This document shows, one piece after another, positions 27,456-36,683 of a stretch of DNA of 64,000 nt. A program made the translations under genes and the position numbers. Under the pieces are notes generated by a model. It was not told the origin of the DNA, made no database searches, and worked only from the letters and a program-made list of their open reading frames with translations. The stretch comes from Porphyromonas asaccharolytica DSM 20707 (GTDB lineage Bacteria; Bacteroidota; Bacteroidia; Bacteroidales; Porphyromonadaceae): contig NC_015501.1 of NCBI RefSeq assembly GCF_000212375.1, positions 1,922,001 to 1,986,000 of the forward strand, given 5' to 3'. Each line of letters starts with the position of its first letter. Within the stretch, counting starts at the first letter, position 1.

Positions 27456-29057
27456 ATGAGTACATTATTATTACCAAATGAAATGGTGGAATCTGTGTCC
27501 AACTTTGTCATTATTGGGGCAAATGGAAGTGGAAAGAGCCATTTAGGAGCTTGGATTGAAGAGAATCAGAATGAGGGCATAAACGTGTTGAGAATTTCAG
27601 CACAAAGAGCACTTACTATCCCTAAAACGATAATGGTACAGAGCGAAGAAGTTTCCTGGAATAAAATTTACTACGGAAATGAAACAGATAAAAGAAAAGA
27701 TCATAAATGGGGATGGGGAAATCCTACATCAACTCTTGTAAATGATTACGAAAGCGTATTGTCTGCAGTCTTCGCTAGGGATAATAAAGAAAACAAAGCT
27801 TACGTGGATGAATGTAAACAATTAGAAGCACAAGAAAAACCACACAACAATGTCCCTAAAATGATCTCAGACCTTATGATCGAAGTGTGGAATTCTGTGT
27901 TTCCTCATCGGAAGATAAAATTAGAGGATGCCTGTATTAAAGTTGCTCTTCCTAATGATGAAACTGCGACATATCAAGCGAATAACATGTCTGATGGAGA
28001 ACGTGTCGCTATTTATTTAATAGGACAATGTCTTATTGCCCCAGCTAAAACTATTGTTGTAATAGATGAACCCGAAATTCATTTACATAAGACGATTATG
28101 CATAAGTTATGGGATGAGATTGAAAAATGTTGTTCTGATAAAACTCTTGTGTATATAACACATGACTTAGATTTTGCAGCCTCTAGAAAGGATTCTACTA
28201 AGATCTGGGTAAAATCATATCAAGGGAACTCGACTTGGGAGTATTCTATTCTTGACTCTAATGGTGATATTCCCGATAGGCTCTACTTCGAAGTTCTTGG
28301 AAGCAGAAAACCAGTATTATTCGTTGAAGGAGAGAAAGGTAGTTATGACACCCATCTATATTCATATATTTATGATGGCTATAATATAATTCCTTGCGGC
28401 AATTGTTATAACGTAATTGCCATGACCAAAGCCTTCAATAATGAAAAAGTCAGAAGTCTACACAACAACAACATATTTGGTATTGTTGACAGAGACTATA
28501 TGACTCGTGAAGAGATAACTAGCCTTGAAAATCACAATATAAAAGTATTGCATATTGCCGAAATAGAGAATTTATATCTCCTTGAGGGAGTTATCAGAGC
28601 TGTTGCCGAAAATCAAGGATTATCTGCTGATGAGAAATTCGAATCAGTTAAGACGTTTGTTTTTAAAGAGTTTTCCAAAGAAAAAGAATCGCAAATATGT
28701 AAGATGTGCGAAAGAGACATACACCATAGACTGAAGGGTTATAGTGTAGGAAAGAACGCAACAAAAGTTTATATAGGAGAACAGCTAAAGGCTCTTGTTG
28801 AGCAAATTGACACGAATGGCATGTATGAAGAATATGAAAATCAGATTGATCAAATTATAGCAAAACAGAATTATGATGAACTCCTTTTACGATACAATCG
28901 AAAAAGCCTGCACAAAAGAGTCTCTCCATTCTTTGATCTAGCTTCAAATAATTATCCTGAGTTAGTCTTACGCTTACTTAAAACTGAAAGAGGAAAATCT
29001 ATTATAGATTCGATGAGAAGTAGGTGTCCTAATCTACCTGAAGTACAAGAATTATAG
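27456..29057 (+). CDS. ATPase-TOPRIM (DUF4435) fusion, PARIS-like defence protein
   Basis: Single 533-residue protein with two halves. Residues 1-280 are an ABC-type AAA ATPase: Walker A GANGSGKS (21-28), signature-like NMSDGERVA (177-185), Walker B IVVIDEPEIHLH (200-211) and switch histidine THD (235-237). Residues 285-533 look like the TOPRIM nuclease DUF4435: VLFVEGEKGSYD (287-298) supplies the Glu and FGIVDRDY (341-348) the DxD pair. In PARIS the ATPase (AriA) and TOPRIM nuclease (AriB) are usually separate, with fused forms known; an OLD-like protein is the alternative. Codon use is A+T-rich, unlike the core genes, which points to transfer. Confidence 0.75.
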   Translation: MSTLLLPNEMVESVSNFVIIGANGSGKSHLGAWIEENQNEGINVLRISAQRALTIPKTIMVQSEEVSWNKIYYGNETDKRKDHKWGWGNPTSTLVNDYESVLSAVFARDNKENKAYVDECKQLEAQEKPHNNVPKMISDLMIEVWNSVFPHRKIKLEDACIKVALPNDETATYQANNMSDGERVAIYLIGQCLIAPAKTIVVIDEPEIHLHKTIMHKLWDEIEKCCSDKTLVYITHDLDFAASRKDSTKIWVKSYQGNSTWEYSILDSNGDIPDRLYFEVLGSRKPVLFVEGEKGSYDTHLYSYIYDGYNIIPCGNCYNVIAMTKAFNNEKVRSLHNNNIFGIVDRDYMTREEITSLENHNIKVLHIAEIENLYLLEGVIRAVAENQGLSADEKFESVKTFVFKEFSKEKESQICKMCERDIHHRLKGYSVGKNATKVYIGEQLKALVEQIDTNGMYEEYENQIDQIIAKQNYDELLLRYNRKSLHKRVSPFFDLASNNYPELVLRLLKTERGKSIIDSMRSRCPNLPEVQEL

Positions 29058-29170
29058 ACTCCCTGTCCTCTTCCTGAAAAAAGTACACAGTTGGGAAGGT
29101 GTTACTGAGATGATACACGGGTTGTTTTTGTTAATCCTGTGAGCGTTCTCATCTGTTAGTTTTGCTCCTG

Positions 29171-30211
29171 CTAGGGTACACGACTTGTCGTCGTCTTTAC
29201 TGCGGAGGTACACAAAGATAGGTCTTTGTTGGGAGTTAAGCGGCATGAGCTCGGAGATTTGAGGCTCAGAGCTTTGGGAGAATTGTTCTTAGCTATCTGG
29301 TTCTTAGAGGGTTGGGTGGTTAGAGGGTTGGGGTAATTTGGTATGAGCATCTGCATCGGAGTCTTCTTGTTGATGGCTCGATGAGGTCGCGCTGTGTTAT
29401 AGAGAGCAATCGTTTGAGAGAGGATCTCTCGAACTTGATCTATGGGCTTATCCTCGAAGTTGTAAAGCCAGTCGTTCTTGATGATCCCGTTAAGTCGCTC
29501 AGCCATAGCGTTGTGAAGGGGGTTTCCGGTCTGGGTGACGCTGGTTACGATGCCTAGGCTGGCCTCGTAGTCCGTCATCTGCTTGGAGACATATTGACAG
29601 CCTCGGTCGCTATGGAAGATGAGCCCTTTGAGGTCAAAGCCATGCTTCTGATAGAAGTCAACGGTCTGTCTTAGTGCGTTGTAGGGACCCTCTGTGGAGA
29701 GCGTGGGCTGCAGGTCAAAGCCGGTGATGATGCGGCTATAAGCGTCCATCGTCAGGGAGAGATATGCGAAGCCCCCTAAACATTTGACGTAGGTTATGTC
29801 TGAGACGGTGAGCCGGCAATGGTCGGTGGCTATGTACTTAGGGGTGGTGTTCAGGTGGTCTTGGAAGCCGTGATTGACCACTCCCTTGGTCGTCTGGGGT
29901 GGACGCTTGCGCTTGCGACTTCTTAGTAGCATATCGTTGGCTCCTAACACTTTGTAGAGCCAGTCTCGACCTACTTGGAAGGTCCCTTTGAAGTATTCGT
30001 TGGCACACTGCTGGATGGTGTCTACGCCTGCTTTGGGGAGCTGACCGCGCACATACTGGCAATAGTGTAGGACGGAAGCTACTTTGACATCTTCGTCTTG
30101 CTCGGTGAAGGTGTGCTTGTAGTAGCCTTTGCGGCTGACTTCTAACAGCTGACAAAGGTAGGTTATGGAGAGCTTTTGATCTCTCTCTTTGGCGGACTCA
30201 AGCTGTCTCAC
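29171..30211 (-). CDS. IS3-family transposase OrfB (DDE integrase domain)
   Basis: Catalytic subunit of the IS. An HTH_21-like N-terminal part (about 30-80) precedes the integrase core with first Asp in VSDITYV, second Asp in FHSDRGCQYVS and Glu in NAMAERLNGIIKNDW. The C-terminal 45 residues run towards the left inverted repeat and are probably untidy coding. It overlaps orfA by 14 bp, in the +1 phase relative to orfA; the GTG at 30211 may be an internal start. Confidence 0.92.
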   Translation of the reverse strand: MRQLESAKERDQKLSITYLCQLLEVSRKGYYKHTFTEQDEDVKVASVLHYCQYVRGQLPKAGVDTIQQCANEYFKGTFQVGRDWLYKVLGANDMLLRSRKRKRPPQTTKGVVNHGFQDHLNTTPKYIATDHCRLTVSDITYVKCLGGFAYLSLTMDAYSRIITGFDLQPTLSTEGPYNALRQTVDFYQKHGFDLKGLIFHSDRGCQYVSKQMTDYEASLGIVTSVTQTGNPLHNAMAERLNGIIKNDWLYNFEDKPIDQVREILSQTIALYNTARPHRAINKKTPMQMLIPNYPNPLTTQPSKNQIAKNNSPKALSLKSPSSCRLTPNKDLSLCTSAVKTTTSRVP

Positions 30212-30611
30212 GGCTGCAAATCGGTCTTTTTTTTAGATCAATGTGGTAGCGATTCAAGACCACTTCGAGTAGTGTCTTGTTGACTAATGCCTTGCTCTCA
30301 GCCTGGAAGAGGGCTGCTTTGAGACGAGCGTTTTCACGCTTGAGTTCTGCGTACTCTGGATCTACGTCTTTGTTCTTGTTTGTCTTGCTCATAGTGCTAC
30401 TGGTGCTTTGGTTGGGTAACTCTACATCAAAGGTACGCAACCAATTTCGAATGGTGCGTGTGGTAATGCCGTAGCGCTGGCTGGTGGTGGCAATGCTGTC
30501 ACCGGTGGCTAGGAGGTCGTCAATGACTCTCCACTTGAAATCTAGGGGATATCCCTTTCGTCCTAGTTTACTTTTTTCTTGTTTCATAGTTGTTGGGGTT
30601 GGCTTCCCCAA
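30198..30611 (-). CDS. IS3-family transposase OrfA (helix-turn-helix)
   Basis: DNA-binding subunit: HTH segment FKWRVIDDLLATGDSIATTSQRYGITTRTIRNWLRTF (about 25-60) followed by a leucine-zipper-like coiled coil (EYAELKRENARLKAALFQAESKAL). An A8 run at 30227-30234 (minus-strand A) lies just before the stop, a site where IS3 elements usually shift frame. 137 residues. The upstream ATG at 30594 or so (MKQEKSKLGRKG) is an equally possible start. Confidence 0.88.
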   Translation of the reverse strand: MGKPTPTTMKQEKSKLGRKGYPLDFKWRVIDDLLATGDSIATTSQRYGITTRTIRNWLRTFDVELPNQSTSSTMSKTNKNKDVDPEYAELKRENARLKAALFQAESKALVNKTLLEVVLNRYHIDLKKRPICSRETA

Positions 30612-30654
30612 CTGTGTACTATTTCAGGAGAGGACACTATGCTATTTCATTTCG

Positions 30655-30662
30655 TATCTTTG
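30655..30662 (+). promoter_or_regulatory. -7 promoter box (TATCTTTG) for the XRE gene
   Basis: TATCTTTG matches TAnnTTTG, 19 bp beyond the IS end and 26 bp before the XRE start codon. The -33 region would fall in the IS terminal repeat, so the IS may have altered this promoter. Confidence 0.5.
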
Positions 30663-30687
30663 CGCTATCAAAAGAACATTGAACGCG

Positions 30688-30882
30688 ATGGATAAACCTA
30701 TGAATCGAATAAAAGAAGTGCTTGAGGAGAAAGGAATTAAGCAAACATGGCTTGCTGAAAAACTCGGCAAGAGTTTCAGCATTGTAAATTCCTATGTCTG
30801 TAACAGACGCCAGGCAAGCCTCGAATCCCTCTTCCAAATAGCGGAGATACTAGGGGTAAAACCAAGAGACCTTATAGAATAA
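30688..30882 (+). CDS. XRE-family helix-turn-helix regulator
   Basis: A 64-residue Cro/C1-type DNA-binding protein: MNRIKEVLEEKGIKQTWLAEKLGKSFSIVNSYVCNRRQASLESLFQIAEILGVKPRDLIE covers the five-helix fold. The start ATG 30688 was chosen because the reading frame upstream runs into the IS. It lies 42 bp before the 1060-residue nuclease/repeat gene on the same strand, and is the likely repressor of that gene and itself, as in other small-regulator plus effector pairs. Confidence 0.88.
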   Translation: MDKPMNRIKEVLEEKGIKQTWLAEKLGKSFSIVNSYVCNRRQASLESLFQIAEILGVKPRDLIE

Positions 30883-30924
30883 TGATTAGAGATAATAAGA
30901 TAACACTATCTGCTAGAACCTAAA

Positions 30925-33900
30925 ATGGAACAACAGTCAAATACAATTACAACAGAGCATGAACTCGTCGCATATTATCGTGAATTAAGACCTGAGGAAT
31001 TCTCTGACTCGAAAATTGAGTATGAAATTCCTCTAACAAAAGAATTATTTGAAAAACAGCTCGAAATACTATCTACTAAAAAGATGCAGAGCAATTTTGA
31101 GAATTTCATCGTGAGATGTGTCGAAAGGCTTATTACACCTAACATCAAGCCTCAAACTGGTCCTGATGGAGGTGGTGATGGCAAGGTGGATGCTGAAACC
31201 TACGAAGTAACGACCTATATTTCAGACAAATGGTATGTAGCTGATGGTGGTGCATCAGAAAAAGAGAAATGGGCTTTTGCTATTAGCTGTAAGAAACAGT
31301 GGAAACCAAAGGTTACAACAGATATAGAAAAGATTGCAAATACCAAACGAGGATATACGAGAGCTCTTTTTTTCTCTAATCAATTCATAAAGTCCAGTAT
31401 AAGAGCTGATGTTGAAACAGATTTATCAAATAAATTCAATATTGAAGTTTCGATTTTCGATGCACTTTGGTGTATAAATGCAGTCTTTCATCATGGATGC
31501 AAAGACATAGCCTTGGATTGTTTGAATTTTTCCGATGAGTACAAAAAGAAAAGGGAGAAAATAGGAATCTTGGATAAACAGAGGCAGGAGCGGCTGGAGG
31601 AAATCGAAAAGAGTATTTTATCACGTCAAATAAATGATGTTGATACAGGCTATATAGATGAATTGCAAGAGGCTTGTATTCTCAGCAGAGGTTTAGAGCG
31701 TCCACGTATTGAAACTGAAGGTCGTTTTAGTCGGGCGTTACGTGAGTGTGAATATCATGGTTCCACTCAACAAAAGTTCAATATAATCTATGATCATGCT
31801 TGGACTAGTTTCTTCTGGTTTGAGGATATTGATGCAGTTCACGAGGATTTTTTGAAACTTAAAGAATTTGTAAATGATAACTGTTCTGTTATTCGCATAG
31901 AGAAGATTACGAACATATTAACTAATTTGATCAATTCAGAACGAGCAGGGCTAATTGATTCAAAAAAGGTAGAACCGGAAATTAAATACATAAAAGAACT
32001 GTGTAATACATTAGAAAAAAGAGGAGATAAGCCCTCTAGTCTCTTATTTTTGCGTTTGTATATTGCCGAGCAAAGGTTAATAAGTCGTTTATTGTCTAAA
32101 GAACAAATAAATGAAGACATTGATGCAATCAGACCACTACTATTAGAAGCCCCTTCTCATCTTGAAATCGGCTTTGAAGTTCAATACCAAATAATTACAA
32201 ATTTAAACGAAGTGATTGATGATAATCCAAAATATGAAGACTTTGTTGATGAGCTTACGTCAATAGTGAGGAAAACAAACTCAGAGCAAGCAGCTGCAAG
32301 AATAGAAATGGATCGTGCCATAGCTTTAGTAAATAAAAAAATGTTTAAGCAAGCAATTCGTCATTTCAGTTTTTGCATACATCCTTTTGAAAAAGAAGAA
32401 TGTATGGAAGAGTTAATCAAAACTTCTGGCATGATGGGTATTGCAATGTATGAGATCGGTTTACCTTTTAGTGCAATGGCTTACCTAGTAAAAGCAGCTT
32501 CGATGTTGCTCAAAACATTTTACGCCTCTGGCAATATTCCACATCTTTTGATGACAGTGTTGCAGAAACTTTGTGAGATTGAGTTAATGCTTGGAAGGCT
32601 TGTTATGTATTTGAACTGGTATGAACTAATGATGACGATTTCCCATAATGGACAGTTTGCTGAAGAGGAAAATTTTAACAAGACTAATATACTTCATGAT
32701 GGAGCTTGGGCATGTCGTTTTGCTGCATCTGATTTGGGAAATCCAGTGATGAGTTTTCTGCCAGATATACTAGAAAGAATAGGGATGTTTCAATCTTCAG
32801 AATATTTAAAGTTTTCTCTAGGATATGCAGATGGATTAGATGAAGAAGTTAGAAATATTTTTGCTCAAGATGGCTGGCAGGATAAAATGCTTAATCAACC
32901 CGTGTTTGAGCAGTTCTTATGTGATTTGAATATTTCTACTAACGGACATGTAAAGTTGCAAACAACCGTAAATAACTGCACCCTATATGTTGCTTATGAA
33001 AACAGTTGTCAAAACCAAATTGTTGCGGAAATATTCTTAGGGGCAATCGAGTCAATACTAGCAACAATGGAAATATTCGAAGTATTAACCATTACTCCCA
33101 AAGTGTATATTGAAATTACTGAAACAACGGGCAAGTCAGAATTAAGACCATTAGAAAGATCAAATGAATATGAGCTCTGTATTAATTTGAATTATAGTGA
33201 CAAGGATTTGTGGGAATGTATTTCTATGTTTATAGCATCTTTCTTTAGTCGAAATTCTATGTCAAAAGAAGATTTGATGAAGATGCTTCAGAGTAAACAA
33301 GACGGTGAGAAACTTATGGATAGAGTAAGTAACTTATTGCAAGTAAAGCAGTCGATATCTAATGTCCTTGGAAATACATTTAAGAATAAAATAGAGAATT
33401 GGAAAAAGGAGTCAGATAAAACTTACCCATTGCGAAAAGATTCATTTGAATATAAGCCACAGAGTTATCGTAACGAAAAGCAACAGAATGTATCATTTTA
33501 TACGACTAATTCTGATATGGAGATATGGGATGATGCTGGTTGGAGCGGTTGTGGATTTATGTTTGATAAATTGGGAACTACACCTCCAATTTTTGGTCTT
33601 GCCTTTGAAAACTTAGACCGTGGAAGAGATATTGTTGCAGAATGGAGTGCTAAATTAGAAAAAGGAGAACATTCCGTAATCATTTACATCATTAGAGGTG
33701 TTGATCGGAACCATCCAACATCTTATCGAGTTTGTGTAGCACCAGATGTAAAAAAAGAAGAAATTAAAGAAGGTCGCTATTTTGCCTCTATGTGTCGAAA
33801 ACACACGATGAAGCCTAGAAACAATTGGAATCTTGATACTTTTGAGCGTTTATACAAACAATTTAGTGGTTGTTGGTTTACGGCATTTCAAATAGATAAC

Positions 33901-34107
33901 GATAAGCAGATAATAATGCCCGAAAATTTTAACGATGCATTTAAGTTTACGACTATCGAATTCCGAAATGCTTGGGAAATAAGACTAGATGATATGGCAA
34001 CTTTAGCATTGGAGCCTGATGATGAACCTTTTATACCAGAAAGCAAAAAAGATATAGCACCTGTATTAGAAGTAATGGATATGTTTCGAAAGTTAAGAGC
34101 TAATTAG
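30925..34107 (+). CDS. Large protein: N-terminal Mrr-like nuclease plus helical repeats
   Basis: 1060 residues, A+T-rich coding. Residues 57-180 resemble an Mrr/PD-(D/E)xK restriction domain: GPDGGGDGKVDAE (79-91) with the metal-binding Asp, ISCKKQW (120-126) with the catalytic Lys, and the RALFFSNQF strand that follows in Mrr folds. Residues about 210-700 are helix-rich and TPR-like (RAIALVNKKMFKQAIRHFSFC, AMYEIGLPFSAMAYLVKAASML). The last 200 residues (WDDAGWSGCGFMFDK, FSGCWFTAFQI) match nothing I recognise. A nuclease coupled to a repeat sensor, under an XRE regulator, in a defence island, suggests an anti-phage effector; this is inference. Confidence 0.7.
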   Translation: MEQQSNTITTEHELVAYYRELRPEEFSDSKIEYEIPLTKELFEKQLEILSTKKMQSNFENFIVRCVERLITPNIKPQTGPDGGGDGKVDAETYEVTTYISDKWYVADGGASEKEKWAFAISCKKQWKPKVTTDIEKIANTKRGYTRALFFSNQFIKSSIRADVETDLSNKFNIEVSIFDALWCINAVFHHGCKDIALDCLNFSDEYKKKREKIGILDKQRQERLEEIEKSILSRQINDVDTGYIDELQEACILSRGLERPRIETEGRFSRALRECEYHGSTQQKFNIIYDHAWTSFFWFEDIDAVHEDFLKLKEFVNDNCSVIRIEKITNILTNLINSERAGLIDSKKVEPEIKYIKELCNTLEKRGDKPSSLLFLRLYIAEQRLISRLLSKEQINEDIDAIRPLLLEAPSHLEIGFEVQYQIITNLNEVIDDNPKYEDFVDELTSIVRKTNSEQAAARIEMDRAIALVNKKMFKQAIRHFSFCIHPFEKEECMEELIKTSGMMGIAMYEIGLPFSAMAYLVKAASMLLKTFYASGNIPHLLMTVLQKLCEIELMLGRLVMYLNWYELMMTISHNGQFAEEENFNKTNILHDGAWACRFAASDLGNPVMSFLPDILERIGMFQSSEYLKFSLGYADGLDEEVRNIFAQDGWQDKMLNQPVFEQFLCDLNISTNGHVKLQTTVNNCTLYVAYENSCQNQIVAEIFLGAIESILATMEIFEVLTITPKVYIEITETTGKSELRPLERSNEYELCINLNYSDKDLWECISMFIASFFSRNSMSKEDLMKMLQSKQDGEKLMDRVSNLLQVKQSISNVLGNTFKNKIENWKKESDKTYPLRKDSFEYKPQSYRNEKQQNVSFYTTNSDMEIWDDAGWSGCGFMFDKLGTTPPIFGLAFENLDRGRDIVAEWSAKLEKGEHSVIIYIIRGVDRNHPTSYRVCVAPDVKKEEIKEGRYFASMCRKHTMKPRNNWNLDTFERLYKQFSGCWFTAFQIDNDKQIIMPENFNDAFKFTTIEFRNAWEIRLDDMATLALEPDDEPFIPESKKDIAPVLEVMDMFRKLRAN

Positions 34108-34295
34108 ACATGAAAAATGACTTATAAGAGAAAAGAATTTGATGGTTCTGCTATTATGACTTTGGATATAAACAATCAAAATGAGAACTCATGAGCATTT
34201 TATGCGTAAGCGTACTTTAAAAATTATTAGACATTCTCCTAAAATGGGATGGGTAAAGATTGCTCAATACTACACATGAAGATAAAGGAAAAATT

Positions 34296-35762
34296 ATGAT
34301 AACGAAAAAGGGACTTCAACAAATGCTTTCGGACACTGAGAGCTACAATATCGAGAGGACAGAATCGACTGGTAATATGGATAAGTTTTGTCAGGCTATA
34401 TGCGCTTTCTCAAATGATATTTCGGATAGTGGGAAGAGTGGCTATCTCATTATTGGAGCCAAGGACAATGGAGAGTTGTCAGGTTTGCAGGTTGATGATA
34501 AACTCTTATTGCAGATTGCCAATATTCGGACGGATGGCAACATTCTCCCTCAGCCCATCATGACAGTGGAGAAATTCAGTTTTGGTGAGGGGGATGTATT
34601 GGTTGCAGAAGTTCAACCTTCAGAGTTTCCGCCTGTACGTTATCGTGGTCGTGTTTGGGTGCGTGTCGGTCCTCGAAAAAGCACTGCAACAGAGGCAGAA
34701 GAAAAAATACTCACCGAAAGGCGACTCTCCAACGTTCATACTTTTGATGCTATGCCTTGTTTGGGAACGAGCATTGACGACTTGGATGTATCTCACATTC
34801 GTAAGGAGTTTTTGCCCAAGGCTGTGGCAGAGGATGTTCTCGGTGAAGACAAACGAGATATTACGGATCAACTTGCCTCTCTTGGCTTATATGATTTGCG
34901 TTATAACTGTCCGACTAATGGGGCTATTGTCCTATTCGGAAAGAATCCTGAACGACACGTACATGGGGCGTATATTCAATATGTCCGCTTCAAGGGTAAG
35001 GATCGTGCGGGTGATATTCTCAATGAACATAAGTTTAGCGGAAATCTTTGTAGGGTATTGCCTAAGATTGATGCTTTTGTCGAGACAAGTATCTCACAAA
35101 AGCGTCCTATTCCTGTGAGTGTACTTCGGGAAGAAACAGTTCCCAAGTACCCATATTGGGCTACTCGAGAGTTGTTGATGAATGCTATCATGCACAGGGA
35201 TTACGAGGGAAACGCTCCTATTCAGTTTTATGAGTACGACGACCGCATCGAGATTCAAAACCCTGGAGGATTGTACGGCAAGGTTAGTCCCGATAATTTC
35301 CCCAATGTTAGCGATTATCGGAATCCCTTTATTGCCGAAGCAATGAAAGTCTTGGGCTATGTGAACCGATTCAGCCGTGGAGTCTATCGAGTTCAGAAGG
35401 AGTTGGAAGAAAACGGTAACGGGCAAGCCTCTTTTGATTTTTCACTGATTACAGCTTTTCGGGTAGTTGAGAATGTTTCTCAAAAGTATTTTGAAGAAGG
35501 CTTTGGAGGAGAAACTACCCAAGAAAAGCCTAAGAAAGACCCAAGAAAAGCCCAAGAAAGACCCAAGAAAAGCCCAAGAAAAATAGAGGATGAAATATTA
35601 GATGAAATAAAAAACTTTCCGCAAGTTACGAGGAAAGATTTAGCAAAAAGGTTAAACAGAACGGAGGATAGTATTCGTTATTATCTTAGGAGGATGGTTA
35701 AAGAAGGAGTTATCAAGCACGAAGGCTCTACAAAGGCTGGAAAGTGGATAATAATCAAATAA
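34296..35762 (+). CDS. AlbA_2 / HATPase_c_4 / winged-helix transcriptional regulator
   Basis: Schlafen-type AlbA_2 domain at about 10-125 (CQAICAFSNDI, GYLIIGAKDNGELSGLQ, RYRGRVWVRVG), then a GHKL-type HATPase_c_4 domain at 270-380 (ELLMNAIMHRDYEGNAPIQFYEYDDRIEIQNPGGLYG), and a C-terminal winged helix (VTRKDLAKRLNRTEDSIRYYLRRMVKEGVIKHEG). Between them is a basic spacer of tandem RKAQERPKKSPRK units. ATG 34296 follows AAAGGAA; the ATG at 34260 lies in a different-looking segment. Such proteins are common neighbours of defence genes and are annotated as ATP-dependent helicase-like or regulators. Confidence 0.85.
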   Translation: MITKKGLQQMLSDTESYNIERTESTGNMDKFCQAICAFSNDISDSGKSGYLIIGAKDNGELSGLQVDDKLLLQIANIRTDGNILPQPIMTVEKFSFGEGDVLVAEVQPSEFPPVRYRGRVWVRVGPRKSTATEAEEKILTERRLSNVHTFDAMPCLGTSIDDLDVSHIRKEFLPKAVAEDVLGEDKRDITDQLASLGLYDLRYNCPTNGAIVLFGKNPERHVHGAYIQYVRFKGKDRAGDILNEHKFSGNLCRVLPKIDAFVETSISQKRPIPVSVLREETVPKYPYWATRELLMNAIMHRDYEGNAPIQFYEYDDRIEIQNPGGLYGKVSPDNFPNVSDYRNPFIAEAMKVLGYVNRFSRGVYRVQKELEENGNGQASFDFSLITAFRVVENVSQKYFEEGFGGETTQEKPKKDPRKAQERPKKSPRKIEDEILDEIKNFPQVTRKDLAKRLNRTEDSIRYYLRRMVKEGVIKHEGSTKAGKWIIIK

Positions 35763-35832
35763 AATGTGAAGAATGTGTTGTACATAAGAGAAGAAACCAC
35801 ATTCTTTCTACAGTTTTGAGAAGGATAGTAGA

Positions 35833-36030
35833 ATGTTCACAGGAGAGTGGCAGGCAACATTCGAACCAGTAGAAGGTGGTAAAACTATGTTCACTGCAAC
35901 AGAAAAGATAGAATACAAGAATCTATTCTATCGTTTGGTTGGGTATGCTTTTATGGACTTAAACAAGTTTATGACCACATACCAAGAAGAACTTACAGCT
36001 CGGATAGAACTTGAGAAAGCAGAGCAATAA
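35833..36030 (+). pseudogene. SRPBCC-family protein, C-terminal fragment
   Basis: Encodes only GEWQATFEPVEGGKTMFTATEKIEYKNLFYRLVGYAFMDLNKFMTTYQEELTARIE, which resembles the last 60 residues of an SRPBCC (START-like) ligand-binding protein. The first two thirds of the fold are missing, so the piece is unlikely to work. Confidence 0.6.
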
Positions 36031-36194
36031 AGACAATATAACCGATTGTTTGTAATCGATTTAAGAAGTCATATTTGTACCATGCTATCGTAATCTACTG
36101 TAAATAAATATAGATTTGTTTTGAATAGGGAAATCCCTTCGCCCCTCTGCTAATAACTTTGTATCCTTGCAGAGTCACATTAAATTGTATTTTT

Positions 36195-36590
36195 ATGATA
36201 GGAAATCGAACTTACTATGGAGAGTATTCTCTTGAACGCTGGATAGAGTTGGTGGTCAAGGGAAATATTGTTCTCCCCGAGTATCAAAGACATTTTGTTT
36301 GGAATCAGAAAGACCTTAAGCGTCTAATTAAATCACTCAATGAAGGACAGTTTGTTCAGCCTGTAACTATAGGGTTGTATAACAAGGCCAACAAGTAGAA
36401 AATCAATTTACTCTTAGATGGACAACAGCGACTCTCTTCCATCTTATTAGCCTATCTAGGCTATTTCTCTAAAAAAGAAATGTTCGAAACACCAGATCAA
36501 GAGATTGCAATAGAGGATGATAGTGCTTTCGATGAAGCGGGTGATAATCAGAATACGGAGATAAAGTCTATAAAATGGACTATAAGAGAC
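36195..36590 (+). pseudogene. Broken DUF262 (GmrS/ParB-like) protein, N-terminal part
   Basis: Begins MIGNRTYYGEYSLERWIELVVKGNIVLPEYQRHFVWNQKDLKRLIKSL, stops at TAG 36396, and continues in the same frame with LLLDGQQRLSSILLAYLGYF, the DGQQR motif of DUF262. Similarity ends near 36590 at a sharp junction (GAGACTGTTGCACATTC). DUF262 proteins form the core of GmrSD-type restriction of modified DNA. This is a second defence gene lost to mutation in the same island. Confidence 0.75.
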
Positions 36591-36683
36591 TGTTGCACAT
36601 TCAAGTTTAGACGTTTGGGATTGACTTTTTGCTGATTTTTGTCTTATCTGGCTTGAGAAACTGCCTTGTTGTTTGATTATTCT

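Larger units (their letters stand above)
29064..30636 (-). mobile_element. IS3-family insertion sequence (IS150-like)
   Basis: Terminal inverted repeats: left TGTCCTCTTCCTGAAAAAAG (29064 on) and right, read inward on the minus strand, TGTCCTCTCCTGAAATAGTA (from 30636); both continue into GTACACAGTTGGG. Between them are two overlapping reading frames for transposase. No clear target-site duplication is visible (CCC on the left, CTA on the right), so the copy may have arisen by recombination or lost its duplication. Confidence 0.88.

Noticed and set aside
29064-30636. Target-site duplication of the IS3 element
   Set aside because: Flanking triplets differ (CCC and CTA); no duplication is visible.
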